Assembly (NCBI GenBank): GCA_039545315.1 | Contig: BCIM01000007.1 | Span: 770,745 to 834,744, forward strand | DNA: 64,000 nt | DNA from: Kondoa malvinella | Lineage: Eukaryota; Basidiomycota; Agaricostilbomycetes; Agaricostilbales; Kondoaceae | Direction of reading: 5' to 3' | Shown: positions 47,396 through 62,066 of the stretch, in pieces | How positions within the stretch are numbered: position 1 is the stretch's first letter | How the letters are laid out: each line of letters starts with the position of its first letter | The notes under the pieces: generated by a model | Told to the model about the DNA's origin: nothing | Seen by the model: only the letters and a program-made list of their open reading frames with translations | The model's database searches: none | Made by a program: the position numbers and the translations under genes

Positions 47396-49572
47396 ATGTC
47401 TGATCTCTTTCGTGATTCCACTTTCGGGCGAACCTTGAACTATCTGTCGAATGGGCGCGTCTTGCCTTACCCAGAGCAGCGTTCTAGTGAGTCTTCTATA
47501 CATTCCAAAGGAACGATCTCAAGCTTATATGTTGTACAGCATACGTCTTGCCAGCAAAGTACCAAACCTCACAGCCCATGCAAACGTCTTCCTTGTCCAG
47601 ACCAGCATCCACACATCAAAGGGACAGCAGCCCAGCACTGTCGAATGTCTCTTCAGCCGATACACTAGTAGAACCCACTACTCCTGCTCACCTCGATACG
47701 CGACGCGTTCCTGGAAAAGTCTTCACTCTCGAAGAAGGCAGCCCAGAAGTAGAAGAAAAGCGTCTCGGGGGCGAAACAGAGAAGCCATCGCCTGTTGCAC
47801 CTGTGAGCCCATATCTGGTAGATTGGGAAGGACCCAATGATGCCGAAAACCCTCAGTGAGTTTCACTTCTTCTTGCTCTCGAGCTATCTCATGCTGTTTC
47901 GCAGAAATTGGTCGCGAGTCAAGAAGATCTTTGTCGCAGCTGAGATCTGTCTCCTCACTTTTGCCGTCTATGCTGGTTCAGCCATCTACACTGTTTCGAT
48001 CCCATCCTTGATGGCTACGTTCGACGTCGGCGTCGTCCATGCGACTCTAGGCTTGACTCTCTTTGTTCTGGCTTACGGAATTGGTCCAATGTTCTTGGCA
48101 CCGTTTCAAGAGATGAGTTCGTATGGCAGAAATCCGGTCTACATCTTTGGCTTGCTCTGTTTTACCCTCTTTCAACTGCCGATCATCTACGCAAAGAACT
48201 TTGCAACGATATTGGCCTTCCGCTTCTGTATGTGGTGCCCTAGATACAGCGCTGAGCGCAAACTAAGTAAAGCTTTAGTGACCGGTTTTGTTGGCTCGCC
48301 GGCTTTGGCGACTGGCGGCGCAAGCATTCAGGACTTTGTCAGTCAAGGGAACCTGCCAATTGGTCTAGGTTTCTGGGCTATCGGAGCTGTCTTGGGTCCA
48401 GGTATGTTGTTGCTTCCCTGGCTAGCCTAGAACTGACAATTGTATGTCTAGTCCTCGCTCCTGTTTTGGGCGGCTTCGCTGCTCAAGCAAACGGATGGAA
48501 GTGGCCCATCCTCGAACTCACTTGGATCTCAGCTTTCGCCTTGCTTGTGCTCTTCTTCTGTTTACCTGAAACCCATTCTGGCAACATCCTTCTCCGTCGG
48601 GCACAACGTCTACGCAAATTGACTGGCAACAATCAATACCGCAGTCAATCAGAAATTGATCAAGCTGCGGAAGGCAAGATCGCCTTCCTGAAAGAATCCC
48701 TGATGCGACCTATTCTACTCTGCTTTGAGCCTGCTGTAATGTTCAGCAACGTTTACATCGGACTGGTCTATTCAATCTTCTACCTTTGGGTGAGCTGTTC
48801 TATCTGGACACCTTGGCGCGAAGCTGATACCGGTGTCAGTTTGAGGCATTTCCTCTCACTTTCAATGACATTTACGGCATGTCTTTGGGCGTCGGTTCTC
48901 TGCCTTTCCTAGGCTTCCTCGTCAGCGGTGCAATCACCTATACCTTCTATGTGTGGTACAATAAAGTCTGGTTCACCAAGTACATCACCAAGAAAGGCAG
49001 CTTGGTATTGGAAGATTTCCTCAAATTGGGACTGGTCGCCGCATGCTTCGTTCCGATATCGCTTTTCATGTTTGGCTGGTCAGCAAGGTCAAGCGTTCAT
49101 TACATTGTTCCGATCATAGGCGGTCAGTGGAAAGCCCTCTCAGATGCAAGTCTCGTTTGCTGATATGCGAATTCATGTAGCTGCCCTATATCTGCCTGGA
49201 ATTTTCTTGCTATTCCAGTGCATTTTGATGTATCTCGCTCTGTCGTATCGTGAGTCTTTTCATCGCTTTCTCACCTCAACGATTTCTGACGGTTAGCTCA
49301 GCCAAACATTCTGCATCGGTTCTCGCTGGCAACGATCTCTTCAGAAGTTCCATGGCTTCGGCATTCCCACTCTTCGGAAGAGCTTTCTTTCACAAACTGG
49401 GGTTGGGGGGAGGCAGTTCGCTTCTTGCTGGATTGTCAATTTTGATGATTCCGCTGTATTATGTGAGTTCCTCTTTGCAAACCTGTGCCCGTTCACTGAC
49501 GCTTATGTCTAGATGCTTGTTCGGTATGGCGCGAACTTGCGAACCCGGTCACGATATGCAACATCTGAATGA
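47396..49572 (+). CDS. MFS drug/polyamine:H+ antiporter (DHA1 type)
   Basis: The gene starts at ATG 47396 and has about eight exons. A polar cytoplasmic N-terminus ends with VDWEGPNDAENPQNWS, the signature just before helix 1 in Tpo1/Flu1-type transporters. The helices include FVAAEICLLTFAVYAGSAIY, VVHATLGLTLFVLAYGIGPM FLAPFQEMSSYGRNPVYIFG (the loop 2-3 motif), FRFLTGFVGSPALATGGASI, IGLGFWAIGAVLGPVLAPVL GGF (the antiporter motif), a long middle loop with LPETHSGNILLRRAQRLRKL, and the second half to LAGLSILMIPLYYMLVRYGA. It should export drugs or polyamines across the plasma membrane. The promoter has a TATA box and an inverted repeat. Stop TGA 49570-49572. Confidence 0.9.
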
Positions 49573-50083
49573 GAGCCAGCGGACAGAGATGGTACAAATG
49601 TAGAATAGTATGACACGATCAATTTGAACAAATACATAAAGTTTAGAGCAAAGCGCGCAGACATGCGAGGATCCTTCCTGTGATGGGAGTGTTTTCTAGC
49701 TACGTCCCGTCTCGGCGCCTTCAATGCAGGCTGTCGCGCAAACAAACGATAAGAAGAAGCAAAAGAAAAAGCAAAGATGCTTGCATTGCTATACTTTCAG
49801 TTGTTTAAGATCGACCTTGAATGTTGCAGCATCACCAAACTCGCCGAACTTGTACCAAATCCGTGTCCTTCTGACTTGACAAACAGCGCCGTACCTGGCC
49901 GCGGCTTGCCAGCTTTGCGCATTCTGCCTGCACTTCAATACTTGCAAGCCGAAGAGCAGACAACTCTTACAGTCGCGGCAATGCTGATCAGAACAGATCT
50001 GATGCCTCGCTCCCGGATGGCTGGATGCGTGATGCAGGCTCTAAGCTTGTGTTAGGATCAAGTAAGATAGAATTACGGTGATC
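49573..50083. other. Convergent intergenic region
   Basis: About 510 bases between the 3' ends of two convergent genes. Nothing recognisable. Confidence 0.4.
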
Positions 50084-51239
50084 TTACTGCCACATCAAAG
50101 GTCCAAGGCGTCGCGTCAGATCCTGATGAATGTAGGTACTAAGCTCGAGACAGCTGATGGGCGCATGTGAGATTGGATGGCCTGAAGAGGTCCACTTTGG
50201 TTCACTTACCTCTTGAAACAATCATCGTCTGAATATGGGGTCAAGCAGCAGTAGCCTACTACCATCTGATCAACTTCGACCACGACGCACTGCGAGACAC
50301 ATTAATATATGTCTGTAATGGACAGGATCCAGCTCTTACTGGTAGATTCTCTTGCAGCATTGGTAAGAACCACTTGAGGCTATCTTCGAGAGTGAAAGGT
50401 TCAATGTTTGCCATTGCGATCAGATGCAAAACTGCTTCGTTGCGTATGGCCATTACTATCAGAAAGTCAGTCGATTGCAATAAGCAAGTTCTACCGCGCT
50501 TACTTGCATTAAGATCGAGCAGACGTGCATGTCGTACAACTACCTTACTCAAGTCTAGAGGTAGATTGAATTGATTCTTTGGCAGAGGGCTGAACAAGTC
50601 CTTGTCTGGGAAGCCTCTACCCACGACACTAGGAGATGGTTTCAGGTACATTCCGTAAAACTCTTCGTCAAAAGTCAATCCTCCGCGCGAAGCTACATCT
50701 GTCAAGCTGGGCAACATTAGCTCATGTAAGTCTGCATTGCTTTAACCTCCTACCTGCCGCAATGATAGAATCCTACTTTCAACAGCCAAGACCTGGCCGC
50801 TACATTGTTCGATAAGATGGTGCCTGCACATCGATATAAGCTGTCGCGCGTAGAAACATAGGGAGTGAGTACGCATGCAGAGATACAAGTGCCGAGAGGC
50901 TGTCTTTTCGTGCTCTTGCAATCTTTGGAACAGAGAGGTAGCTATGCCTTGCCGGCGATGACCAGAATCCACAATAACGACGAGGCGGCAAGTATACTCG
51001 ACACCGCTCCAAGGCTGCGAGTCCCAATAGCTTTCTAGGGCGCCTATACCAACTAGATGATCTGCCTCGAACGCTGAAAGACAGGGATAGCGCTGATCGT
51101 GTAGGGTAGTCAACCACTGCTTGTTGTCTCCTTCTGTTTTGGTCACATCCCAAGCGAGTCTTCCTTCGGCCATCACGGCATTGATCAAACGAGTAATCGC
51201 AGGAACATCTTCAAGGACAGAGTCGCGCACAACAAACAT
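50084..51239 (-). CDS. GNAT-family N-acetyltransferase with C-terminal extension
   Basis: I chose ATG 51239 (MFVVRDSVLEDVPAITRLIN) because the GNAT fold starts there; the open frame extends upstream without family features. The acetyl-CoA motif is VVIVDSGHRRQGIATSLFQR, where RRQGIA is the pyrophosphate-binding loop. After intron removal the sequence continues TILSNNVAARSWLLKVGFYH CGSLTDV, the standard GNAT C-terminal strand, and FDEEFYGMYL. About 100 more residues follow (GRGFPDKDLFSPLPKNQFNL, PLDLSKVVVRHARLLDLN, MAIRNEAVLHLIAMANIEPF, then TYIHQDLTRRLGPLMWQ), ending at TAA 50084-50086. The front half resembles phosphinothricin-type acetyltransferases; the extension is unfamiliar. The join at 50728-50742 is needed to fuse the two halves and is the weakest point. 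Confidence 0.68.
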
Positions 51240-52180
51240 AAGCGAATGTGGTTGCGTTTGGCAGCAATATGTAGCGAACGAGAGATGGTAGAGAGAGGGA
51301 ATGAGTCCGGTGCAAGCAATTGAAAGCTGTGTACGCAACAGCACCAATGACCAGAAGAAAGGCTCAGTCCTTCGACGAAGCAATGACGCTGCTCGGCATA
51401 GGCATAGGACGGAACACAACAGACTTCACTTTGGACAGCTGGCACTAGGTATTTGAGGTGACCGCATAGCATCCTAGGCAAGGCAGGTGTGCAGAGTCGC
51501 AGCGATGCGCCATTTTGCTGTTCCAGGTTTCGATTGCAGTGCCGCTTGTCCTGCTCGACGAAGGACACGGCTTCGAATCATTCGCCTGCTCTCCTCTAGA
51601 CCTGCTTAAGGCCCCAAGGATTGATCCGCTGCCGTGAAAAGGCTACCGTAGCTTCCCAGCAAGTCTGTAGCGTTGGGTCTTGGTTGGGTCGTCTCTCGTC
51701 AAGGCCGGTCTTTTCATGCCTGAAGCACTGCGTGCGACTCTCAAAGACCGTGATGCGTACTCAAGGATCCTTGCAAGAGCAGTTTTCCTGTCATAAAATA
51801 GTGCAATCAGGCTCAGGCTGCGAGCGAATTCCCTTTCTGGCGATCAAATCATCAAAGCATCTGTCCATTAGCTCTCAGTCGCATCATCCGTCGCGTTCTG
51901 TGGCATGCCTGATCTGGTCCTTTACGTTTCTTTGCATGCTCTTCGCTCGACTGCTTTCAATGTGTATCGGATCTCGTTGAAAGCGTTGCGATCCTCTTGT
52001 GATGAAGTCCTCTTAGCAACTTCCGTGTCAACTTCTACAAGTGAAGATTGTGTCAACTTCTACGAGTCCAATCTACAACTCGTCCGCCATCCATATTGTG
52101 TTTCCTTGTTCGTTCTTTGTTCCGGCTGCTCTCTCTCTCCATTCTCTTGTTCTTGTTCAAGTTTCCACTCAAGTATTCCA
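51240..52180. other. Divergent intergenic region
   Basis: About 940 bases between the GNAT gene and the Cys-module gene. An 18-bp imperfect direct repeat at 52025-52042 and 52050-52067 lies in the probable leader of the plus-strand gene. The open frame of the plus-strand gene extends back to 51905, but that part is low in protein-like features. Confidence 0.4.
52025..52067 (+). repeat. Tandem direct repeat in gene leader
   Basis: Two copies of GTGTCAACTTCTAC(A/G)AGT stand 25 bases apart, start to start, with one mismatch in 18. Confidence 0.75.
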
Positions 52181-53131
52181 ATGCCTTTCGCCGAACCAAC
52201 GCTCTCTTCAAGGCGGAAAAGCGTCATAGCTTGTGATCAAAACTGCAAATGCTTCAAGCACAGAAAACTTGCGGAAGCAATATCAAAACAGGTGAGCTAT
52301 TTCATCGCCTTTTCAGGATGCTCTGAACTAATCCTGCCATATCAGACCCTATCTGCACGGCAGTCTACAATCATGCCAGCTCTTGCGCCTATCAGTGCGC
52401 CTGCATATGCGAGGCCTCGCCCGAGCGCTACCACGCCAGCATGGAAGTCACAAGCTGAAATTCCCTTTCAGTCGCGCGAGCGACAGTCGATTGGCCGACA
52501 ACATCTACAGGAGCCGATCAATCTCGTGACACCGACACCTAAAAACGACCATTCCGAGGTCTCGGCTTTCACACTCAATGAGCAAGCTACGCCAAAACCA
52601 AAAACCCAGGTCACCTTCTCTCGGCCATCGATTGTTTCCGACTTGTCAGAGAATTCATTTACCAGCGACCGTTCATTGTCCTCGATACCTTCATTCACCA
52701 GGGATCAAATGAATAAAACGCACGATGACAAGGTCATACGTTGTGGCCCAAATTGCAAGTGCTTCCAGTATCAACGCGCTTGGGAGCAACCCGCCGAGCC
52801 AGCGTTTCAGGCTCGCCAGCAATCGTCAAGCCGACCACAAAAACAAGAGCCGATGAACGTTGCAACGCCGCAGCGCCTGAAGACTCACGCCAAGCCTTTG
52901 GCTAGCAAGGCCAAAAAGAACGCAACGCCCGCGACCGCAATGAAGCTCACCCTATCTCGCCAATACACTGTTTCGGAGTCGTCAGATGAAGACTCCTTCA
53001 CTACCACTACCGACAACTCATTGCCTTCTAATTCTTCCTTTTCCTTCAATAGCGACAGAATGAATGAAACATACGATGGCGACTCAATATGGCTGGAACA
53101 AGCGGTTGACAGAATGAACGTTGCGCAGTGA
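52181..53131 (+). CDS. Orphan protein with duplicated Cys-motif modules
   Basis: Two exons, 52181-52291 and 52346-53131, give 298 residues; the 54-nt intron is stop-free and in frame, so retention would add 18 residues. The protein has two copies of one Cys motif: VIACDQNCKCFKHRKLAEA and VIRCGPNCKCFQYQRAWEQ, each C-x3-C-x-C-F. Each is followed by a related stretch with QEPINLVTP or QEPMNVATP, then VTFSRPSIVSDLSENSFTSD or LTLSRQYTVSESSDEDSFTT, and then DQMNKTHDDKV or DRMNETYDGDS. So a unit of roughly 100-130 residues is duplicated, and the start of a third unit has lost its cysteines. ATG 52181 is chosen because it directly precedes the first module. No known domain is recognised; metal binding is a guess. 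Confidence 0.62.
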   Translation: MPFAEPTLSSRRKSVIACDQNCKCFKHRKLAEAISKQVSYFIAFSGCSELILPYQTLSARQSTIMPALAPISAPAYARPRPSATTPAWKSQAEIPFQSRERQSIGRQHLQEPINLVTPTPKNDHSEVSAFTLNEQATPKPKTQVTFSRPSIVSDLSENSFTSDRSLSSIPSFTRDQMNKTHDDKVIRCGPNCKCFQYQRAWEQPAEPAFQARQQSSSRPQKQEPMNVATPQRLKTHAKPLASKAKKNATPATAMKLTLSRQYTVSESSDEDSFTTTTDNSLPSNSSFSFNSDRMNETYDGDSIWLEQAVDRMNVAQ

Positions 53132-53582
53132 TATCTCTGAGGGATGACTGATTGTGGGCTGCATAGTATGCTAGATGAGCTTGGTCCGTGGTGTAGATAA
53201 GTTGTAAGTAGGATGCTGTCGGTTGAGAAGTACTCTCAGGGTGGTCCAGTAAATTATTAAATTCTTCATGCAGTGGTCTGCCTCAATGATGAGCCCTCTG
53301 ACATTGCTGAGCATCAGCAGCCCTCTTACTGCAACTGACCCTGCTCAATAATCGATTTCAGCATCTCACTCTGCCTCGACAGCGACACAGCTCTCTGATC
53401 GATTACTTGACTTGTAGCCAGGCTTGCAATTGCCTAGTCTCGGAATCGTCGGTTGAAGCTAGCGAAGGCAGAAAGGCAGACAAGCGACACACGGGAGCGA
53501 ACGAACGAAGTCAAGAATGTAGCATGCAATACAGATGAGACTACCCAAACCCGAGCTCTCGTGAGACAATTTGACTTGCTGT
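53132..53582. other. Convergent intergenic region
   Basis: About 450 bases between the 3' ends of the Cys-module gene and EF-2. Nothing recognisable. Confidence 0.4.
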
Positions 53583-57006
<3,424 letters not shown>

Positions 57007-57339
57007 GATGAAAGTAGTTTTGAGAAATAGAGAGGATACAAAAAGATGGGAGGTATCAAAGAAAAATTCGAGCCTGTAGAATATGCGCAAGACCTCGTTA
57101 GCCTGAACAGCTGCGCTCTCTGCCGTGCTGTACATACCTAGAGTGGAATGCCTGGGGCAAACGCTAGGACTTTGGACGTGCGAGATTCACTAACGCTCAA
57201 AATTTTTGCACATTTCATGCCGATTTGCCACATCAATCATGCTTGAGGATCGAGCGGTCAAGCTCTGAGATTTCCGACACTTTGCATTTACATTGCTATC
57301 TTTCACTTTCCGAATGCTTTCTTACATCTGACATCTCAA
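57007..57339 (-). other. EF-2 promoter region
   Basis: About 330 bases between EF-2 and the 3' end of the next minus-strand gene. It must hold the EF-2 promoter; no motif is clear. Confidence 0.4.
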
Positions 57340-58645
57340 TCAAGCGAATTGCATACCACCGTCGACAACACTACGAGCCAAGGCATCAGCAGACATTAGA
57401 TCTTGCCAGCTTGCACTCACATGGTCTGGCCGGTCATGTATTCGCTGTCGGGTCCAGCAAGGAAGCTCACGACCTTGCTGACATCCTGCGGAAACCTTTC
57501 AGTGCAGCCGGGAAATTGGTGCCTAGCGACTCACAGTTGGCACAGAGATTCTGCCTGGGCCCAAGTGAATGAGGTCTGCTACATATTTGTCGCGCTGAGG
57601 GAACACAATGAGACAGAATTTGACACGCTGAAAGACCTGCTAACCTGCTCGTGCTTGGCTCCACCCGCGATCTTTGAAAGACCATCATCGATCTCGTCCC
57701 TATCTCGAAGTCAAAAGCTATCGCTAAGCTCAGTAGAGTATGACTTACCACATCTTTGATCCAACAATCTGAATTTAGTGGAGATCAGCGACAGCAATAC
57801 ATCTGTACGGGAAACTCACGCCTGGTGCATAGCAATTGACGCGTATATTGTCTTTCCCCCACTCCATCGCAGCGCCTTGAGTCAGACCCTTGACTGCCCA
57901 TTTTGACGCAGAGTAAGGTGAGAGCACTACGTCGTGCTTTAGCTAGGCATACACAACGGGACAAGGAGACCTGCATGGGAAAGGTCGGTATGCTACAATA
58001 GACGCAGCGCCGATAATCCTTCCATCCTTGGTCTTTGCCTTGACCACTTTGACAAGTATTAACGGGATCTCTGTAGTAGGTATGAAAGGCTTACTCTGCT
58101 TGGCGGCAGCAATGTAGCAGTTGGCAACACCGTGATAGTTGACACTTATAAGATCTCATCAGTGCAATCTAATTCGATATTGACGCGAACGCACTTCATG
58201 ATCCGCTCTAAATCAGCAGGACCGCAATCTATCAGAGGCTTGACTTGTGCGATACCAGCATTGGCGACCATAATGTCCAAGCTGCCTAGATCACTAGCGA
58301 TAGAGTCGACCATCTTGTGGACGGCATCAAAGTTGGAGCTATCTAAGTAATTAAGCTAAGACTTATGTTTGACGTAGTTTGAGCTTACACATCACATAGG
58401 TAGAACTTGCTTTTGACACCAAGCTTCTCAATCTCCTTGACTAGGGCTTCACCGTCGGATTTGAGCGCTTCAATGTCATTGACGGCGACGTGGTGACCAT
58501 CTTCAGCAAGACGAAGAGCAATAGCTCGGCCTATTCCTCTAGCGCTGCCTACATGATACGTCAGAACTCTACTCAATCTAGGCTGCAAATCATACACACC
58601 GGTCACTACCGCTACTTTGCCTGTTGACTTGTTTGATAAAGACAT
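57340..58645 (-). CDS. Short-chain dehydrogenase/reductase, diacetyl/acetoin reductase-like
   Basis: The gene starts at ATG 58645 ([16 protein letters not shown]) and has about eight exons. The cofactor loop is [19 protein letters not shown], the second strand [20 protein letters not shown] and YLCDV, and the structural motif is [18 protein letters not shown]. The catalytic part is [15 protein letters not shown] and then [35 protein letters not shown], with Ser, Tyr and Lys in place. The C-terminus is [26 protein letters not shown], the usual SDR ending, and needs removal of the last intron. [17 protein letters not shown] is characteristic of acetoin/diacetyl (butanediol) reductases, so that activity is likely but not proven. 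Confidence 0.87.
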
Positions 58646-58936
58646 GTTGTTGAGCTCGTTGATGCGGGACAGAGGGCCAACAGAAAGTGAGCTCTCCACA
58701 AACGGATCTCGGGCGGGTGTAGACTACCTGAAGTGGGGAAGATTAGCCGCAGGTAATTAGGTTGAGACGCGTACATACTAAGACGCGCCAGATAGCGCCC
58801 GCTCTGGGTTAAGTGCTCGCAAGGGAAACAGGCCAAAATAGACATAGACTAAGCAGACGATGACCAAGAGCAATGGGTAATCGTAGATGATCGGTAGAGT
58901 TCGCAATATTGGTACAACAGATTGCAATACTTTGCA

Positions 58937-59997
58937 CTAGGATGACTGGTTCTTGAAATCAGTTTGCCATTCCTTGAATTCCTCAGCATCGATACTGCTG
59001 CTTGAGTATGTTGTGCCGCTCTGACCACCGGTACCAGGTACGTTGAAGGACAAGGCTGCTGATGATGAGCCAACTACGCCTCCGTGACCTGCTGTTGGCG
59101 TTGCGATTGCACGTATCGTCTCCTCTTTGGCACGGACTTCTTCCTCTGTCAGCGTGGCAGTCGCTTTGCAAGTAGATTTATGAGTTGACCAATGCTGATG
59201 TGATGCATATTTAGCAGGCACCTGAAGCAAGCCAAGATGCAGGCTCACTTCTTTCTGACATGCGACCGAGCAGTAACTAGGTTTGAAAGGCAGTTCACAC
59301 TTCCCTCCACAAGACTTTAAGGCTTTTCCGCTTGAAGCTCTGATACCACAGCCTACAGCAGCACAAGCATAACGCATCGGACTTCCAGCTGCTCGCGCTT
59401 GAGTAGCCCTTTTCTCAATCTCCATTTCTAATTCTCTGTCCTCCCGTGCTTTCCGTAGATGAGGGTACTTCGCCAGCAGGTTTTGAGGCATAGAGCGAAC
59501 GAGCGTGAAAGCAGTTGACGTGACAAGGCTCAGAGAAGCGGCAGTTTCTGTGTGCGTGAGAACTTTGCGCATGATAGCTTGATCCTTCGTGTTCATCCCG
59601 ACGGTAGCAATACAGGAATGCGCTCGAGCAAGTTGATGCGACGTTGCTTTTGGGTTGTTCAGGACGCCAAACCATAAAGTCGATGCTTCGGCAACCGCTG
59701 GAGTACACTTGTAGCCGCTTGCATATCTGCTCATGCCGCCTCAGACCGAGATGACAGACGAGCATATTTTCCTGACCTCAAGCCAAGCTCGATAGCAGCG
59801 TCCGGATCAATAGCTGCCTTGCTCTTCAAGCTTGCATTAGAAACCTTTGATGCAGCTGCAGCACCCTTTGCAACCGAGCTTTGGTCGAATTCCGTCTTCC
59901 GATAGTCTATCGTCGACTGCTCCATTCTGGCGTATTGCATGTACCACATCTCCTCGGGTCCAGCATTGGAGATCTTTTCTATTTCGTAGTGAGCCAT
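58937..59997 (-). CDS. MYND zinc-finger protein
   Basis: Three exons, 59997-59777, 59726-59249 and 59194-58937, give 318 residues with agreeing phases. The start MAHYEIEKISNAGPEEMWYM leads to a helical body (SKAAIDPDAAIELGLRYASG, WFGVLNNPKATSHQLARAHS, LRKAREDRELEMEIEKRATQ). The MYND finger is CAAVGCGIRASSGKALKSCG GKC...YCSVACQKEHWSTHKSTC, with all eight metal ligands present after the second intron is spliced. That 54-nt intron (59195-59248) is stop-free and in frame, so if retained it would insert 18 residues between CQKE and HWSTHK. MYND fingers bind proline-rich peptides. No SET or other catalytic domain is present. Confidence 0.8.
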
Positions 59998-60128
59998 CTA
60001 GAAAATGTGATTCGTAGTTCTTTGTCAGTAGTATCACAACACGTGTATTCTATTACCAGCTCTAGCTATTTTACATTCATTGTCAATTGTCCATTCGCGG
60101 ATCTAGCTTTGCACGCATCGGTCGCCCT

Positions 60129-61876
60129 TCACCTGCAGCAATAGATCAGCACAGCGGATGCGAACCAAAATGCAGACGTACACCTTTGTGTTTTCCTGAA
60201 AGCATTGAGCCTATCCATCCTCACTCCGGATGTATGAATCGTGCTCTTCCTCGGTCCCCAATTGCCCAGTCTGATCAACTCCAATCCCAAAACACACTCT
60301 CCCTCTTTATACTGCCAAGCCCAGCAATCTTCCCTCTGATCACATTTCTCGCTACAGAAATACTTGTCGTACTCGAAGCCTTCTTCCGCCGGGACGATCA
60401 CATCTTCACATCGGTTCTCCCAACCATCGCGAACGATTTCCGTCTTGTTTGTTCCATTGCGCAAGAAATCCCATGAGAAATGCTCAAAGACATCCACAAA
60501 GCGTATAGTATCGTCTGGATAGAGCCTCGGCCAGAACTCTTGCTCGAATTCCCATAGCTCGGCGATATCTTCCACGGTAACATGATGAAAGCTATATATC
60601 GGGTCGCACCAATTCTGTTTTGTAAAGCGTTGTGAATAGGGTGTCTCGCCAGTAAAGCCGGAATCGAAGGCTGGTTCTGGAGCTCGGATGCGAATGTGTT
60701 TGTCCCGGAAGAGCGCTCTTGCCAGTATCTCGTCGCCGCAGCATGAATTCTTGCTATATCGATCCATGCGTCTTTCAAAGTCCCGGTCATGGCCATAAGT
60801 TGCATCCATCAGGCCTTTAGAGAGGACGTAGCCGCTGCCGCCGCTGGAGACGATTATGAGAATAGAGTTACAGCGAGCGTGGTTTGTCTCACTGAGGGAA
60901 GAAGACCCGGGCTGCGCCATCTTCAACACCCGATCCGAGCAATACTTGACCATCAGGAGACAGGGATTCCAATAATCGTACAAGGGCAGAGTAGAAAATG
61001 TAGGTGTCGGCTTCCATATTGACTGTCACCGTTCGTCAGCCAAGAACACGCTATGACAGTAGCAGACGTACTGAACCATTTCGCGTTTGGGAAGGCAGTA
61101 TATGCATGCCGAAGGATAGGCAAGAATTTGTACTTGCTAAAAGCGAACATGAGTAAAAACGACAACTTCGTTCAAAGGCGGCACTTACTCGAGCGACCAT
61201 GACCCATCCAGATCATCTACAGTCACACCTTCCGAGATCTGTTTCTGCTGCACAAAATACGGTTGAAAAGCGGGCTGTTTCCTGATGGCATTGGACACGT
61301 TTGCTAAAGCATCAACGACGGTGATATTACGAAAAGTGTCTGGATAGTCGGAATAGAGAAGTAGATTATCCGTTCGTGGTAGTGCAGCGTTTTGAGACAG
61401 TTCGTTGTCGAAATGTATGGGTAACCGCTTGTGCATGACACTTGCTCCAGTTTTGAGCGTGAGTACTATATCTTCTGGGACAAGGAAGCTGTGGTTGCCT
61501 GATCGAGTAGAGGGGTATGATACAGGCTGTTCGAGCTACAACAAATGTCAGTCTAAATTTACTTGCGCCCGAATTAGCGGACGCACCAAAGCTATTTGAA
61601 GTTGATGCACTCTGTTTGCCAGCCAGGCTACCGCAAGGGAGAGCGCCAGCACAAAGAGAACAGGAGCAGCCAGCTGGATGCCAAACAGTCTTAGCATGTC
61701 TTGCACTGGAAAGCTGATGTCATGCTACTACTTACCCATGTCGAACACTTTCTGCGGGCCCCTCCTAATCTGAGCGACTTGAGATCATCAATGTGCAACT
61801 CTTCAAACAGGGTGTCTTCGCTTGACCGGCGGTTCGGTGCTTCATTTTGCGATAACGAGCGATAAGACGAAGACAT
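60129..61876 (-). CDS. Type II membrane glycosyltransferase-like protein (GT31/fringe-like)
   Basis: The gene starts at ATG 61876 (MSSSYRSLSQNEAPNRRSSE); an in-frame ATG at 61927 is an alternative. After a short cytosolic part comes one signal anchor, LFGIQLAAPVLFVLALSLAV AWLANRV. The luminal part has IVLTLKTGASVMHKRLPIHF, YPDTFRNITVVDALANVSNA, DLDGSWSLDKYKFLPILRHA YTAFPNAKWF, NMEADTYIFYSALVRLLESL (acidic EADT at the DxD position), GGSGYVLSKGLMDATYG and KNSCCGDEILARALF. These blocks match fungal fringe-like glycosyltransferases of the GT31/DUF604 group, which act in the Golgi. Acceptor and donor sugars are unknown. A last 51-nt intron (60133-60183) is in frame and stop-free; spliced and unspliced forms use the same TGA. 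Confidence 0.78.
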
Positions 61877-62066
61877 GAGGAAATCAAGCCGAGACAATAT
61901 AGACACAAGGGTATTACAACTGAACACACATAAAGAGCAAAAGAGAGCCGAATCAGAGAGAGACAGGCATTAAGGCGGATGGCTTGAATTGGCAAAGACG
62001 GAAAAAATAAGCAACTCAGACACGGCCAAGTAGTCGTCACAGCCGGGAAGCAGCAGCAGCAGAGTC

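Noticed and set aside
50259..50717. A separate gene starting at ATG 50717
   Set aside because: An intron with acceptor at 50696-50742 joins this frame to the GNAT domain and completes its last strand; I therefore treat it as one gene, though this remains a listed doubt.
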